Assembly: GCA_032718475.1 (NCBI GenBank)
Contig: JAUCBJ010005230.1
Location: forward strand, 1 to 64,000
Source: Nemertoderma westbladi
Taxonomy: Eukaryota > Xenacoelomorpha > Nemertodermatida > Nemertodermatidae
Length of the DNA stretch: 64,000 nucleotides
Direction: 5' to 3'
The position numbers were made by a program, and so were the translations under genes. Positions 24,213 through 36,000 of the stretch are shown one piece after another. The notes beneath the pieces were generated by a model. It had not been told where the DNA came from. It saw only the letters and a program-made list of their open reading frames with translations, and made no database searches. Each line of letters opens with the position of its first letter. Positions within the stretch are counted from its first letter, which is position 1.

Positions 24213-24737
24213 TATATATTGTATTCATATAATTAGGCTTGTGGTTATTTGATTCATGTGCTGTAAGTAAGTCATTAGTTTCTCTCTATTTCATTATTAT
24301 ACATCGTATTTTGTGCACAAATGAAAGCTGGCAGGTTTATAATTTATTATTTAACTCCTCGAGTTTACGTCAACCAAAGATTTGATGATGATGTGACCAT
24401 GTCCCTGATACTATAAATGCAACACGGAGTTGTAAGCTAGCTAACATTCGTATCCCAGAGTGTCTCATTCAAGATTGTTTATTGTTACTTCTAGCCACAA
24501 TTCATAACTTCATTCAAAGTTGCATAACATCCTTTTTTTTAATTTCCTCCGTTACTTTTCTACTAATCTTATGAAACAGAAATAATTTGACCTACCATTT
24601 CGATTTCAATCTTTGACTAAAAGCTAAATTTAAAAAAGGTCTCCCTGCGATCTTGCACCAGTCGTACTGCAGTTAATCCTCAACGTTATCGTGATTCGTT
24701 GAAACCGATGAAATAATGTTGCATAAATATTCTTACT
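24213..24737. other. Non-coding stretch
   Basis: No gene recognised between the candidate polyadenylation signal and the 40-bp array. Confidence 0.4.
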
Positions 24738-27145
24738 CACCCAGTGAGGAGGCGGGAGGTTAGACACCTACGTTCCTCACCCAATGAGGAGGCGGGAGGT
24801 AAAACCCCTACGGTCCTCACCCTGTGAGGAGGCGGGAGGTAAGTACATTCCTCACCCAATGGGGAGGCGGGGGGTAAGACACCTGCGTTCCTTACCCAGT
24901 GAGGAGGCGGGAGGTAAGATACCTACGTTCCTCACCCAGTGAGGAGGCGGGAAGTCAGACAACTACGTTCCTCGCCCAGTAAGGAGGCGGGAGGCCAGAC
25001 ACCTCGTTCCTCACCCTGTGAGGAGGCGGGAGGTAAGTACGTTCCTCGCCCATTGAGGAGGCGGGAGGTAAGACACCTACGTTCCTCACCCAGTGAGGAG
25101 GCGGGAGGTCAGACACCTACGTTCCTCACCCAATGTGGAGGCTGGAGGTAATACACCTACGGTCCTCACCCAGTGAGGAGGCGGGAGGTCAGACACCTAC
25201 GTTCCTCGCCCAATGAGGAGGCGGGATGACAGACACCTACGTTCCTCGCCCAGTGAGGATGTGGGAGGTCAGACACCTACGTTCCTCACCCAGTGAGGAG
25301 GCGAGAGGTCAGACACCACGTTCCTCACCCTGTGAGGAGGCAGGAGGTAAGTACGTTCCTCACCCAATGAGGAGGCGGGAGGTATGACACCTACGTTCCT
25401 CACCCAATGAGGAGGCGGGAGGTAAGAAACCTACGTTCTTCACCCAGTGAGGAGGCTGGAGGTCAGACACCTACGTTCCTCACCCAGTGAGGAGGCGGGA
25501 GGTCAGACACCTACGTTCCTCACCCAATGTGGAGGCTGGAGGTAATACACCTACGGTCCTCACCCAGTGAGGAGGCGGGAGGTCAGACACCTACGTTCCT
25601 CGCCCAATGAGGAGGCGGGAGGACAGACACCTACGTTCCTCACCCAGTGAGGAGGCGAGAGGTCAGACACCTACGTTCCTAGTCCAGTAAGGAGGCGGGA
25701 GGCCAGACAGCTCGTTCCTCACCCTGTGAGGAGGCGGGAGGTAAGTACGTTCCTCACCCAATGAGGAGGCGGGAGGTATGACACCTACGTTCCTCACCCA
25801 ATGAGGAGGCGGGAGGTAAGAAACCTACGTTTTTCATCCAGTGAGGATGCTGGAGGTCAGACACCTACGTTCCTCACCCATTGAGGATGCGGGAGGTCAG
25901 ACACCTACGTTCCTCGCCCAGTGAGGATGCGGGAGGTCAGACACCTACGTTCCTCGTCCAGTAAGGAGGCGGGAGGTAAGACACCTACGGTCCTCACCCA
26001 GTGATGATGCGGGAGGACAGACACCTACGTTCCTCGCCCAGTGAGGATGTGGGAGGTCAGACACCTACGTTCCTCACCCAGTGAGGAGGCGAGAGGTCAG
26101 ACACCTACGTTCCTTGGCCAGTAAGGAGGCGGGAGGCCAGACACCACGTTCCTCACCCTGTGAGGAGGCAGGAGGTAAGTACGTTCCTCACCCAATGAGG
26201 AGGCGGGAGGTAAGACACCTACGTTCCTTACCCATTAAGGAGGTGGGAGGTCAGACACCTACGTTCCTCGCCCAGTGAGGAGGCGGGAGGTCAGACACCT
26301 ACGTTCCTCACCCAGTGAGGATGTGGGAGGTCAGACACCTACGTTCCTTACCCAGTGAGGAGGCGAGAGGTCAGACACCTACGTTCCTCGTCCAGTAAGG
26401 AGCCGGGAGGTAAGACACCTACGGTCCTCACCCAGTGAGGAGGCGGGAGGTCAGACACCTACGTTCCTCGCCCAATGAGGAGGCGGGAGGACAGACACCT
26501 ACGTTCCTCGCCCAGTGAGGATGTGGGAGGTGAGACACCTACGTTCCTCACCCAGTGAGGAGGCGGGAGGTCAGACACCTACGTTCCTCACCCATTGAGG
26601 ATGTTGGAGGTCAGACACCTACGTTCCTCGCCCAGTTAGGAGGCGGGAGGTAAGACACCTACGTTCCTCACCCAGTGAGGATGCTGGAGGTCAGACACCT
26701 ACGTTCCTCGCCCAGTGAGGAGGCGGGAGGTAAGACACCTACGTTCCTCGCCCAGTGAGGAGGCGGTAGGTAAGACTCCTACGTTCCTCACCCAATGCGG
26801 AGGCGGGAGGTCAGGCACCTACGTTCCTCGCCCAGTGAGGAGGCGGGAGGTCAGACACCTACGTTCCTCGCCCAGTGAGGAGGCGGGAGGTAAGACACCT
26901 ACGTTCCTCACCCAGTGAGGATGCTGGAGGTCAGACACCTACGTTCCTCGCCCAGTGAGGAGGCGGTAGGTAAGACTCCTACGTTCCTCACCGAATGCGG
27001 AGGCGGGAGGTCAGGCACCTACGTTCCTCACCCAGTGAGGATGCTGGAGGTCAGACACCTACGTTCCTCGCTCAATGAGGAGGCGGGAGGTCAGACACCT
27101 AGGCTCCTCACCCAATGAGGAGGCGGGAGGTCAGACACCTAGGTC
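24738..27145. repeat. 40-bp minisatellite
   Basis: About 60 copies of a 40-bp unit, written in two halves: TCACCCAGTGAGGAGGCGGG and AGGTCAGACACCTACGTTCC. A shorter variant, in which the CAGACACCTACG part is replaced by AAGTACG, recurs at about 25030, 25345, 25740 and 26175 beside a CACCCTGTGAGG unit. This marks longer duplicated blocks. The 60-70 codon frames seen across it are products of the repeat and not genes. Confidence 0.97.
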
Positions 27146-27599
27146 CCCCTTCCCACACACAAAGGTCTTAATTAAGGTATTATAATATACTCTGAAATGG
27201 AAATATTTTATTGTAAATTTTTAAATTGACAATCCCTCGCAGTATCTGCCACAATTCAATCAATACGTTGCGCCTCATGATGAGTAATTTATGTCTACGA
27301 TTTCTACTGAAATTAAAATATTTTGATTTTATACCGTGGGCTGTCAAAATGTGGCTAAACATTTGTTTTTTTTAAACAATTTTCAAATTCCCAGTCACAC
27401 TCTAGCGGCCTTTGAATGAAACAAGATTTGCGGTTAAAATGCTACTAGTCTTTCAATGTTTCGAGCTCCCCGTTAAAATTTTCACTTTAGCCTTTTTATG
27501 AAAATTAATTAATATTTTTATTAATATTTGGCAAAATTTTAACAAATTTTTGGCTTCAATCTGAAAAATTGGCTGTAAAAACAGAAGTATAAAAATTCC
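27146..27599. other. AT-rich non-coding stretch
   Basis: No gene recognised. Confidence 0.4.
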
Positions 27600-27862
27600 A
27601 ACTGATAACTTTTAAAGAACTGCCGAAACCCTTTCAAAGTGCAAAGTTTAAACCGTCCCGCCAAAAATGGCTGTCTGTAGCCTGGTTGGTTAATTATTTC
27701 TCTGTTGTCTGTCTGTCTTACAATTTGACTGACAGACCATTGGCAGACTGATACAGAAAAACAGCGATAACTCGAGAACAACTAAAAGTGGTTTCGCTAA
27801 GCGGTTTTCAGATTTGAAATCCTCATTAAATTCTGCTACATTAAATATAAAACAGATATTTG
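27600..27862 (+). repeat. Dispersed repeat family R2, diverged partial copy
   Basis: It shares AAAGAACTGCCGAAAC, TTTAAACCGTCCCGC, the GTCTGTCTG run and GCTAAGCGGTTTTCAGATTT with the copies at 13290-13935 and 55990-56715, with an internal deletion. Confidence 0.6.
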
Positions 27863-27875
27863 AAATTTTGACATG

Positions 27876-27892
27876 AGGGGGGGGGGGGGGGC
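27876..27892. repeat. Poly-G tract
   Basis: A homopolymer of about 16 G, just after repeat R2 copy 3 and before the LINE. Confidence 0.9.
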
Positions 27893-28109
27893 TGTATTCC
27901 CCCCTTAAGTATGATTGGAGATGTATTCATTGTACTTGACTTGACACAATGAACCCGGCGTAGCATTCTTGTACACTTTTCGGGATTTTCGGGGAGCGGA
28001 ACCGTAATTTTTGGGATCGTGATATACTATATTGATACCTACTGTATATTTATAGTGACTACCGTACTGTACTACTATAGTGACAACTACTGTATATTTA
28101 TATAGGCCA

Positions 28110-29215
28110 AACTGTTTGGTAAAACCAAACAGCTTGGGGAAAAGTCACCACCAATTTGGACTAAAGGTCAACTAAAGCCTCTCCTCAAGAAAGGAGACCT
28201 CGGTATACCAACAAACTATCGTGGGATCTGTCTGCTTGTGGTAGCTGCCAAAATATACAATAAAATGATTCTATATAGGATTAGGCCTCACATAGAGAAA
28301 CTACTGCGTAAGAGCCAAAACGGATTTCGACCAAATAGATCAACAATAGCTCAGATACTTGCACTACGGAGACTGATTGAAGGAATTAAGTTAAAGAATC
28401 TCCCCGCAGTCATGTCTTTTGTGGGCTTCAAGAAGGCATTCGACTCCATCCATAGAGGTAAAATGCTTGAAATTCTAAGAGCTTATGGAATACCAGAAGT
28501 AATTGTTGCTGGCATTGGATTGTTATATAGGAGGTTGGATTGCACATAAATCCTACCAAGAGCGAATTCATGACCTTTAATGTTGATGGAAACTTGACAA
28601 CCATTGATAATAATCAACTAAGGAAGGTCGACGACTTCCAGTACCTTGGATCATGGATAGAGAGTAGCAAAAAGGACATATAAGTTAGGAAAGCAAAGGC
28701 TTGGGTAGCTCTATCAAAAATGGATACCATCTGGAAATCAGATCTCTCCAGGTGCCTGAAGACTAAGTTCTTTCGAGCGACAGTGGAAAGTGTATTTTTA
28801 TACGGGGGTGAGACCTGGACACTGACTAAATCACTTGAACAACGAATTGATGGTTGCTACACAAGACTACTAAGAGCAGCCCTAAACATCAGCTGGAGAC
28901 AACACATGACAAACGCCGAGCTTTATGGTACAATACCACCTGTATCAACCACCCTCCGTGAACGCAGATTAAGATTCAGTGGGCACTGTTGGCGAAGTAA
29001 AGACGAGGTCATACCAGATCTACTTATCTGGCAACCAACTCATGGAAAGCGTAGTCGTGGACGACCGGCCATAACATATATAGATAAACTTGAAAGGGAT
29101 ACTGAACTTGGGAGAAACGTAATTGCGACAATTATGGAGAATCGGGAAACCTGGAAGGATCTCATTTCCACTGTCCGAGTTCGCTCGACCTAGTTCTAGC
29201 TCGACCTAGAAACAG
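28110..29215 (+). mobile_element. RTE-like LINE (family 2) with internal deletion
   Basis: The first part (28130-28549) encodes reverse-transcriptase fingers/palm: a KPLLKKGDLG..NYRGICLL block, the NGFRPNRSTIAQI motif and the FKKAFDSI block (the usual D of DxxKAFD is changed). It stops at 28547 where sequence encoding the catalytic FADD motif has been deleted. The break joins GTTATATAGG directly to AGGTTGGATTGCACATAAAT, a segment that follows the FADD region in the copy at 62960. The rest (28720-29193, 157 codons open) encodes the C-terminal region with [14 protein letters not shown] and [14 protein letters not shown]. Dead copy. Confidence 0.88.
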
Positions 29216-29261
29216 CTTGTGTATAAGGGTGGTGTAACGGAGCATTGATTGTTTTCCATTG

Positions 29262-29670
29262 TGTGCCGGTGTCCTAGGCGAATCTGCCTCTGCCCCCCCC
29301 CCCCCCCCCCCCCGCGCAGAATGCCCCTCCCTACAGACTTACAGTATAATAATATTGTACAGTAGTAGGCCTAAGCCCTGCAGCGTACCCTGCAGCACTT
29401 TAACTGGTTTATTTTTTTGATAAGGGTTAGTTGGACAGGCCCAAACCCTAATTAAAACTGTTATGTAACCTTAGAATGACATTTTTAATTAGGGTTTCGG
29501 GCCGACACTCGAAATGTGGGGTCAAAATGCTCTGGGGGGGGGGGGCATATGGCGCTAGGCAAAAATGCCCGGGGTGGGCAATCCGCGCGGGGTGCATATG
29601 GCGCTAGGCGAAAATGCCCGGGGCATTCCGCGCGGGGAAGGGGGCATTTTCGCCTGTGACACTGGTGCTC
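29262..29670. mobile_element. GC-rich foldback/MITE with poly-C and poly-G
   Basis: The left end CCGGTGTCCTAGGCGAA followed by TGCC..CCGCGCAGAATGCCCC pairs with the right end, whose complement reads CCAGTGTCACAGGCGAAAAT then GCCCCC..CCGCGCGGAATGCCCC. Between them lie two tandem copies, about 50 bp each, beginning CATATGGCGCTAGGC. The poly-C (about 29297-29313) and poly-G (about 29527-29537) runs sit in equivalent places of the two arms. Confidence 0.6.
29400..29480 (+). repeat. GGTTAGTTGG..CCCTAATTAAAACTG dispersed fragment
   Basis: It shares the GGGTTAGTTGGACAGGCC and CCTAATTAAAACTGTTATGT wording with 44195-44262 and part of 60985-61022, so these are fragments of one small dispersed family. 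It overlaps the foldback above. Confidence 0.5.
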
Positions 29671-30435
29671 CCTCAAACTAGGCCTACACACCTTAATCTA
29701 AGCGGTTATGTAAATATTTGTCATTTTGGAATTCCTCATTAACACTGATCGGCATTTGCAGGTGCGGTTTGTTTGGATATGGTGAATGTCGTTGGTAATT
29801 ATTCTAGCTAAATTTCCGTATATTTATATTTGGCCCTTTTATCTTTGATATAAAATACTCACTCATATGGAGGGAGGGATGGATATATTTTGGTGTAGAT
29901 GTCTACATGTAGGCCTAATGTTAGGTAAGAACGTATTAAACGTTGTGTAGGCGATATGACCTCACAGTAAACAATTGTGGTCATTTAATCCCCATTAATT
30001 GTTATGTACTGTAGTATTAACATTGTATATATTAACTACTCTGTATATGCTGTAGCATATTTTTCGTCACATTGAACAATGGCGTCAACGATGGTGTAGT
30101 GGGGGGATCAATATTTGCGTGGGTTTTTTTACACTAACATAAGGAAGCAAGTATGAGCTCGTGCTGCGTTAGATAAGCGGGTGGTACAGAAATTATTAAA
30201 TGCGTTAGGTTTGCGCACTCGATTTCATAACAAACGTATTGCTGCTTAATTGCTAATGAGTGATCCTTATTAAGTTATTGTACACTGTACAGTGTAGGTG
30301 TAGCTATGTAATATTTAATTGGCCTACAATATATTGTACGTCTGGAGATAATTTAGACTGCTTTTAGAATTACATTTTATTGTTGGTAAATATAAACGAT
30401 AGTTTTCCAGATACTATAGGCCTATGCTTGCAAAC
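29671..30435. other. Non-coding stretch
   Basis: No gene recognised. Confidence 0.4.
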
Positions 30436-30711
30436 TGTGGGGCGAGTGCGAAGTGTGTGAGCTTAGGATACGGTTACCGCTGTGGGGCGAGCCACGAAGT
30501 TTGTGAGCTTAGGATACGGTTACCGCTGTGGGGTGAGCCACGAAGTACGCGAGCTTAGCAAACGGTTACCGCTGTGGGGCGAGCCACGAAGTTTATGAGC
30601 TTAGGATACGGTTTCCGCGGTGGGGCGAGCCATGATGTACTCGCGCTTAGTAGACGGTTACCGCTGTGGGGCGAGCCATAAAGTAAGCGTGCTTAGCTTA
30701 CGGATTCCGCT
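30436..30711. repeat. 46-bp tandem repeat, six copies
   Basis: Six successive units, each beginning TGTGGGGCGAGCCACGAAGT and ending ACGGTTACCGC. Divergence increases toward the right end. Confidence 0.92.
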
Positions 30712-30839
30712 GTTTAAACTGCTGTCTGCCGGTTAAGGTCGGTCTCTATATGGACTAAAATTTGAAGGCTAATAACATTATTTGATGAAATGAAACTAGG
30801 CAACGGCGACTAGGCAACGATTGAAATAATGGTAACCAG

Positions 30840-32089
30840 TGGCGGGCCTATGATAGGCCAGCTTGCATCCTCACCTATGATAGGCCAGCTTGCATCCTCA
30901 CCTATCATAGGCCAGCTTGCATCCTCACCTATGATAGGCCAGCTTGCATCCTCACCTGTGATAGGCCGGCTTGCATCCTCACCTGTGATAGGCCGGCTTG
31001 CATCCTTACCTATGATAGGCCGGCTTGAATCCTCACCTATGATAGGCCAGCTTGCATCCTCACCTATGATAGGCCGGCTTGAATCCTCACCTATGATAGG
31101 CCAGCTTGCATCATCACCTATGATAGGCCAGCTTGCATCCTCACCTATGATAGGCCAGCTTGCATCCTCACCTATGATAGGCCGGCTTGCATCCTCACCT
31201 GTGATAGGCCAGCTTGCATCCTCACCTATGATAGGCCAGCTTGCATCCTCACCTTTGATAGGCCGGCTTGCATCCTCACCTATGATAGGCCGGCTTGAAT
31301 CCTCACCTATGATAGGCCAGCTTGCATCATCACCTATGATAGGCCGGCTTGCATCCTCACCTATGATAGGCCAGCTTGCATCCTCACCTATGATAGGCCA
31401 GCTTGCATCCTCACCTATGATAGGCCAGCTTGCATCCTCACCTATGATAGGCCGGCTTGCATCCTCACCTATGATAGGCCGGCTTGCATCCTTACCTATG
31501 ATAGGCCAGCTTGCATCCTCACCTATGATAGGCCAGCTTGCATCCTCACCTATGATAGGCCAGCTTGCATCCTCACCTATGATAGGCCAGCTTGCATCCT
31601 CACCTATGATAGGCCGGCTTGCATCCTCACCTATGATAGGCCGGCTTGCATCCTCACCTATGATAGGCCAGCTTGCATCCACACCTATGTTAGGCCAGCT
31701 TGCATCCTCACCTATGATAGGCCGGCTTGCATCCTCACCTATGATAGGCCAGCTTGCATCCTCACCTATCATAGGCCAGCTTGCATCCTCACCTATGATA
31801 GGCCAGCTTGCATCCTCACCTGTGATAGGCCGGCTTGCATCCTCACCTGTGATAGGCCGGCTTGCATCCTCACCTATGATAGGCCGGCTTGAATCCTCAC
31901 CTATGATAGGCCAGCTTGCATCCTCACCTATGATAGGCCGGCTTGAATCCTCACCTATGATAGGCCAGCTTGCATCATCACCTATGATAGGCCAGCTTGC
32001 ATCCTCACCTATGATAGGCCGGCTTGCATCCTCACCTATGATAGGCCGGCTTGCATCCTCACCTATGATATGCCGGCTTGCATCCTCAT
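30840..32089. repeat. 27-bp minisatellite, open on both strands
   Basis: About 46 copies of a 27-bp unit (CCTATGATAGGCCAGCTTGC then ATCCTCA). Because 27 is a multiple of three and no frame-specific stop is fixed, long frames run through it on both strands: 440 codons from an ATG at 30829 on + and 433 codons on -. The repeated peptides are MIGQLASSP-like and ASRPIIGED-like. A block of about 240 bp at the start, marked by CCTATCATAG at 30901, recurs at 31765, exactly 32 units later. I treat it as a minisatellite; no splice signals, conserved domain or non-repeat coding flank support a gene. Confidence 0.95.
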
Positions 32090-32387
32090 GCACCAAGAAG
32101 GATGGCCCCATTGAACGTGTATTAATGTACAGTATGTGTATTGTAATTTAAGAGGTGTTTTTTTAATTCCATAAAATAATGCGAAATGTAAACTGCTCAT
32201 TTGGATTTTATTGTATGATAATTAATTTAATACCTGTGGAAATGAAATATACAATTAGTAGGCCCCTATCATAGTCATTATTTTCAAGCTCGACCAATGG
32301 ATGTGGCAAGGGTCGGATGTAAATATTTCTCATACTAAATGAGTTACTGTACGTCGTGGTCGTAGAGCGTAACAATGGCAATATTAA

Positions 32388-32790
32388 TGTTTTTCAACTT
32401 AATTATTTCGCTTGATATTATTGATCGATTTAAATAATGTTTGAAAACTGCATTATTTTGCTTAATATTATAGGTTGATTTAAAACATGTTGTCTGTTGA
32501 ATTATTTTGCTTGATATTTAATTATTTCAACCGATAATTATAGGTGGTTTTAAATGAGACAGTGAATTATTTCGACCGATAATTATATGTTGTAGGCCTA
32601 CTTAAATGTGATCAGCTGACAGTGAATTATTTCCACCTATAATAATTATAGGTCAATTTAAATGTGATCAGCTGACAGTTCGACCTATAATTATATGTTA
32701 TATTAAATGTGATCAGCTGACAGTGAATTATTTCGACCCATTATGTTGTGTTAAATGTGATCAGCTGACAGTGAATTATTTCGACATATA
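32388..32790. repeat. Left inverted arm of the satellite element
   Basis: It matches the reverse complement of 41321-41575 over about 250 bp with few differences (AATGTTTTTCAACTTAATTA, TTGATTTAAAACATGTTGTC, CGATAATTATATGTTGTAGG). The arm is itself built of 55-60 bp units ending in GTGATCAGCTGACAGTGAAT. Confidence 0.85.
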
Positions 32791-33069
32791 ATTCGTATTA
32801 AATGTAGCTATTGAATCAGCTGATCTCTTGCAGTCTTGATGATTCACTTCTCTGCTTCTATACATGCTTCACTTACCGTACCGGTACCACTATGTTACCT
32901 GCTAACCATGTAACGTTTCTACAACGTAAAAAATACGTTGTTTTACAACGCAGAGAATGCTGTAATCTAACGAATTTCTTCGTTGGTGAACACGCCTGTT
33001 TGTCGCCCCAAAACGTCTTCATAACGAGTAGGAAAGTGAATGATGCTTGTTGGTTTACAACGCAATAGT
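32791..33069. other. Transition into the 35-bp satellite
   Basis: Unique-looking sequence with scattered ACGTTG/CAACGT motifs that foreshadow the 35-bp unit. The 85-codon frame at 32811-33068 has no recognisable domain. Confidence 0.4.
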
Positions 33070-36000
33070 ACGTTGAAATCAAACGCTATTCCAACGTTAA
33101 AATCTGACGCCATTATTCTAACATGTCTGCTACGTTGAAATCTAAAGCTATTCTAACATGTCTGCTACGTTGAAATCTAACGCTATTCTAACATGTCTGC
33201 TACGTTGAAATCTAAAGCTATTCTAACATGTCTGCTACGTTGAAATCTAACGCTATTCGAACATGTCTGCTACGTTAAATTCTAACGCTATTCTAACATG
33301 TCTGCTACGTTGAAATCTAACGCTATTCTAACATGTCTGCTACGTTGAAATCTAACGCTATTCTAACATGTCTGCTACGTTGAAATCTAAAGCTATTCTA
33401 ACATGTCTGCTACGTTGAAATCTAAAGCTATTCTAACATGTCTGCTACGTTGAAATCTAAAGCTATTCTAACATGTCTGCTACGTTGAAATCTAACGCTA
33501 TTCTAACATGTCTGCTACGTTGAAATCTAAAGCTATTCTAACATGTCTGCTACGTTGAAATCTAACGCTATTCTAACATGTCTGCTACGTTGAAATCTAA
33601 AGCTATTCTAACATGTCTGCTACGTTGAAATCTAAAGTTATTCTAACATGTCTGCTACGTTGAAATCTAACGCTATTCTAACATGTCTGCTACGTTGAAA
33701 TCTAACGCTATTCTAACATGTCTGCTACGTTGAAATCTAAAGCTATTCTAACATGTCTGCTACGTTGAAATCGAACGCTATTCTAACATGTCTGCTACGT
33801 TGAAATCTAAAGCTATTCTAACATGTCTGCTACGTTGAAATCTAACGCTATTCTAACATGTCTGCTACGTTGAAATCTAAAGCTATTCTAACATGTCTGC
33901 TACGTTGAAATCTAAAGCTATTCTAACATGTCTGCTACGTTGAAATCTAACGCTATTCTAACATGTCTGCTACGTTGAAATCTAACGCTATTCTAACATG
34001 TCTGCTACGTTGAAATCTAAAGCTATTCTAATATGTCTGCTACGTTGAAATATAACGCTATTCTAACATGTCTGCTACGTTGAAATCTAACGCTATTCTA
34101 ACATGTCTGCTACGTTGAAATCTAAAGCTATTCTAACATGTCTGCTACGTTGAAATCTAAAGCTATTCTAACATGTCTGCTACGTTGAAATCTAAAGCTA
34201 TTCTAACATGTCTGCTACGTTGAAATCTAAAGCTATTCTAACATGTCTGCTACGTTGAAATCTAACGCTATTCTAACATGTCTGCTACGTTGAAATCTAA
34301 AGCTATTCTAACATGTCTGCTACGTTGAAATCTAACGCTATTCTAACATGTCTGCTATGTTGAAATCTAACGCTATTCTAACATGTCTGCTACGTTGAAA
34401 TCTAACGCTATTCTAACATGTCTGCTACGTTGAAATCTAAAGCTATTCTAACATGTCTGCAACGTTGAAATCTAAAGCTATTCTAACATGTCTGCTATGT
34501 TGAAATCTAACGCTATTCTAACATGTCTGCTATGTTGAAATCTAACGCTATTCTAACATGTCTGCTACGTTGAAATCTAACGCTATTCTAACATGTCTGC
34601 AACGTTGAAATCTAACGCTATTCTAACATGTCTGCTACGTTGAAATCTAAAGCTATTCTAACATGTCTGCTACGTTGAAATCTAACGCTATTCTAACATG
34701 TCTGCTACGTTGAAATCTAACGCTATTCTAACATGTCTGCTACGTTGAAATCTAAAGCTATTCTAACATGTCTGCTACGTTGAAATCTAAAGCTATTCTA
34801 ACATGTCTGCTACGTTGAAATCTAACGCTATTCTAACATGTCTGCTACGTTGAAATCTAACGCTATTCTAACATGTCTGCTACGTTGAAATCGAAAGCTA
34901 TTCTAATATGTCTGCTACGTTGAAATATAACGCTATTCTAACATGTCTGCTACGTTGAAATCTAACGCTATTCTAACATGTCTGCTACGTTGAAATCTAA
35001 AGCTATTCTAACATGTCTGCTACGTTGAAATCTAAAGCTATTCTAACATGTCTGCTACGTTGAAATCTAACGCTTTTCTAACATGTCTGCTATGTTGAAA
35101 TCTAACGCTATTCTAACATGTCTGCTACGTTGAAATCTAACGCTATTCTAACATGTCTGCTACGTTGAAATCTAAAGCTATTCTAACATGTCTGCTACGT
35201 TGAAATCTAACGCTATTCTAACATGTCTGCTACGTTGAAATCTAACGCTATTCTAACATGTCTGCTACGTTGAAATCTAACGCTATTATAACATGTCTGC
35301 TACGTTGAAATCTAACGCTATTCTAACATGTCTGCAACGTTAAAATCTAAAGCTATTCTAACATGTCTGCTATGTTGAAATCTAACGCTATTCTAACATG
35401 TCTGCTATGTTGAAATCTAACGCTATTCTAACATGTCTGCTACGTTGCAATCTAACTCTATTCTAACATGTCTGCTACGTTGAAATCTAACGCTATTCTA
35501 ACATGTCTGCTACGTTGAAATCTAAAGCTATTCTAACATGTCTGCTACGTTGAAATCTAACGCTATTCTAACATGTCTGCTACGTTGAAATCTAACGCTA
35601 TTCTAACATGTCTGCTACGTTGAAATCTAAAGCTATTCTAACATGTCTGCTACGTTGAAATCTAACGCTATTCTAACATGTCTGCTACGTTGAAGTCTAA
35701 AGCTATTCTAACATGTCTGCTACGTTGAAATCTAAAGCTATTCTAACATGTCTGCTACGTTGAAATCTAACGCTATTCTAACATGTCTGCTACGTTGAAA
35801 TCTAAAGCTATTCTAACATGTCTGCTACGTTGAAATCTAAAGCTATTCTAACATGTCTGCTACGTTGAAATCTAACGCTATTCTAACATGTCTGCTACGT
35901 TGAAATCTAAAGCTATTCTAACATGTCTGCTACGTTGAAATCTAACGCTATTCTAACATGTCTGCTACGTTGAAGTCTAAAGCTATTCTAACATGTCTGC

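Noticed and set aside
24939-27118. Several 65-70 codon frames in the 40-bp array
   Set aside because: They arise from the repeat unit and stop at repeat variants, with no sign of selection.
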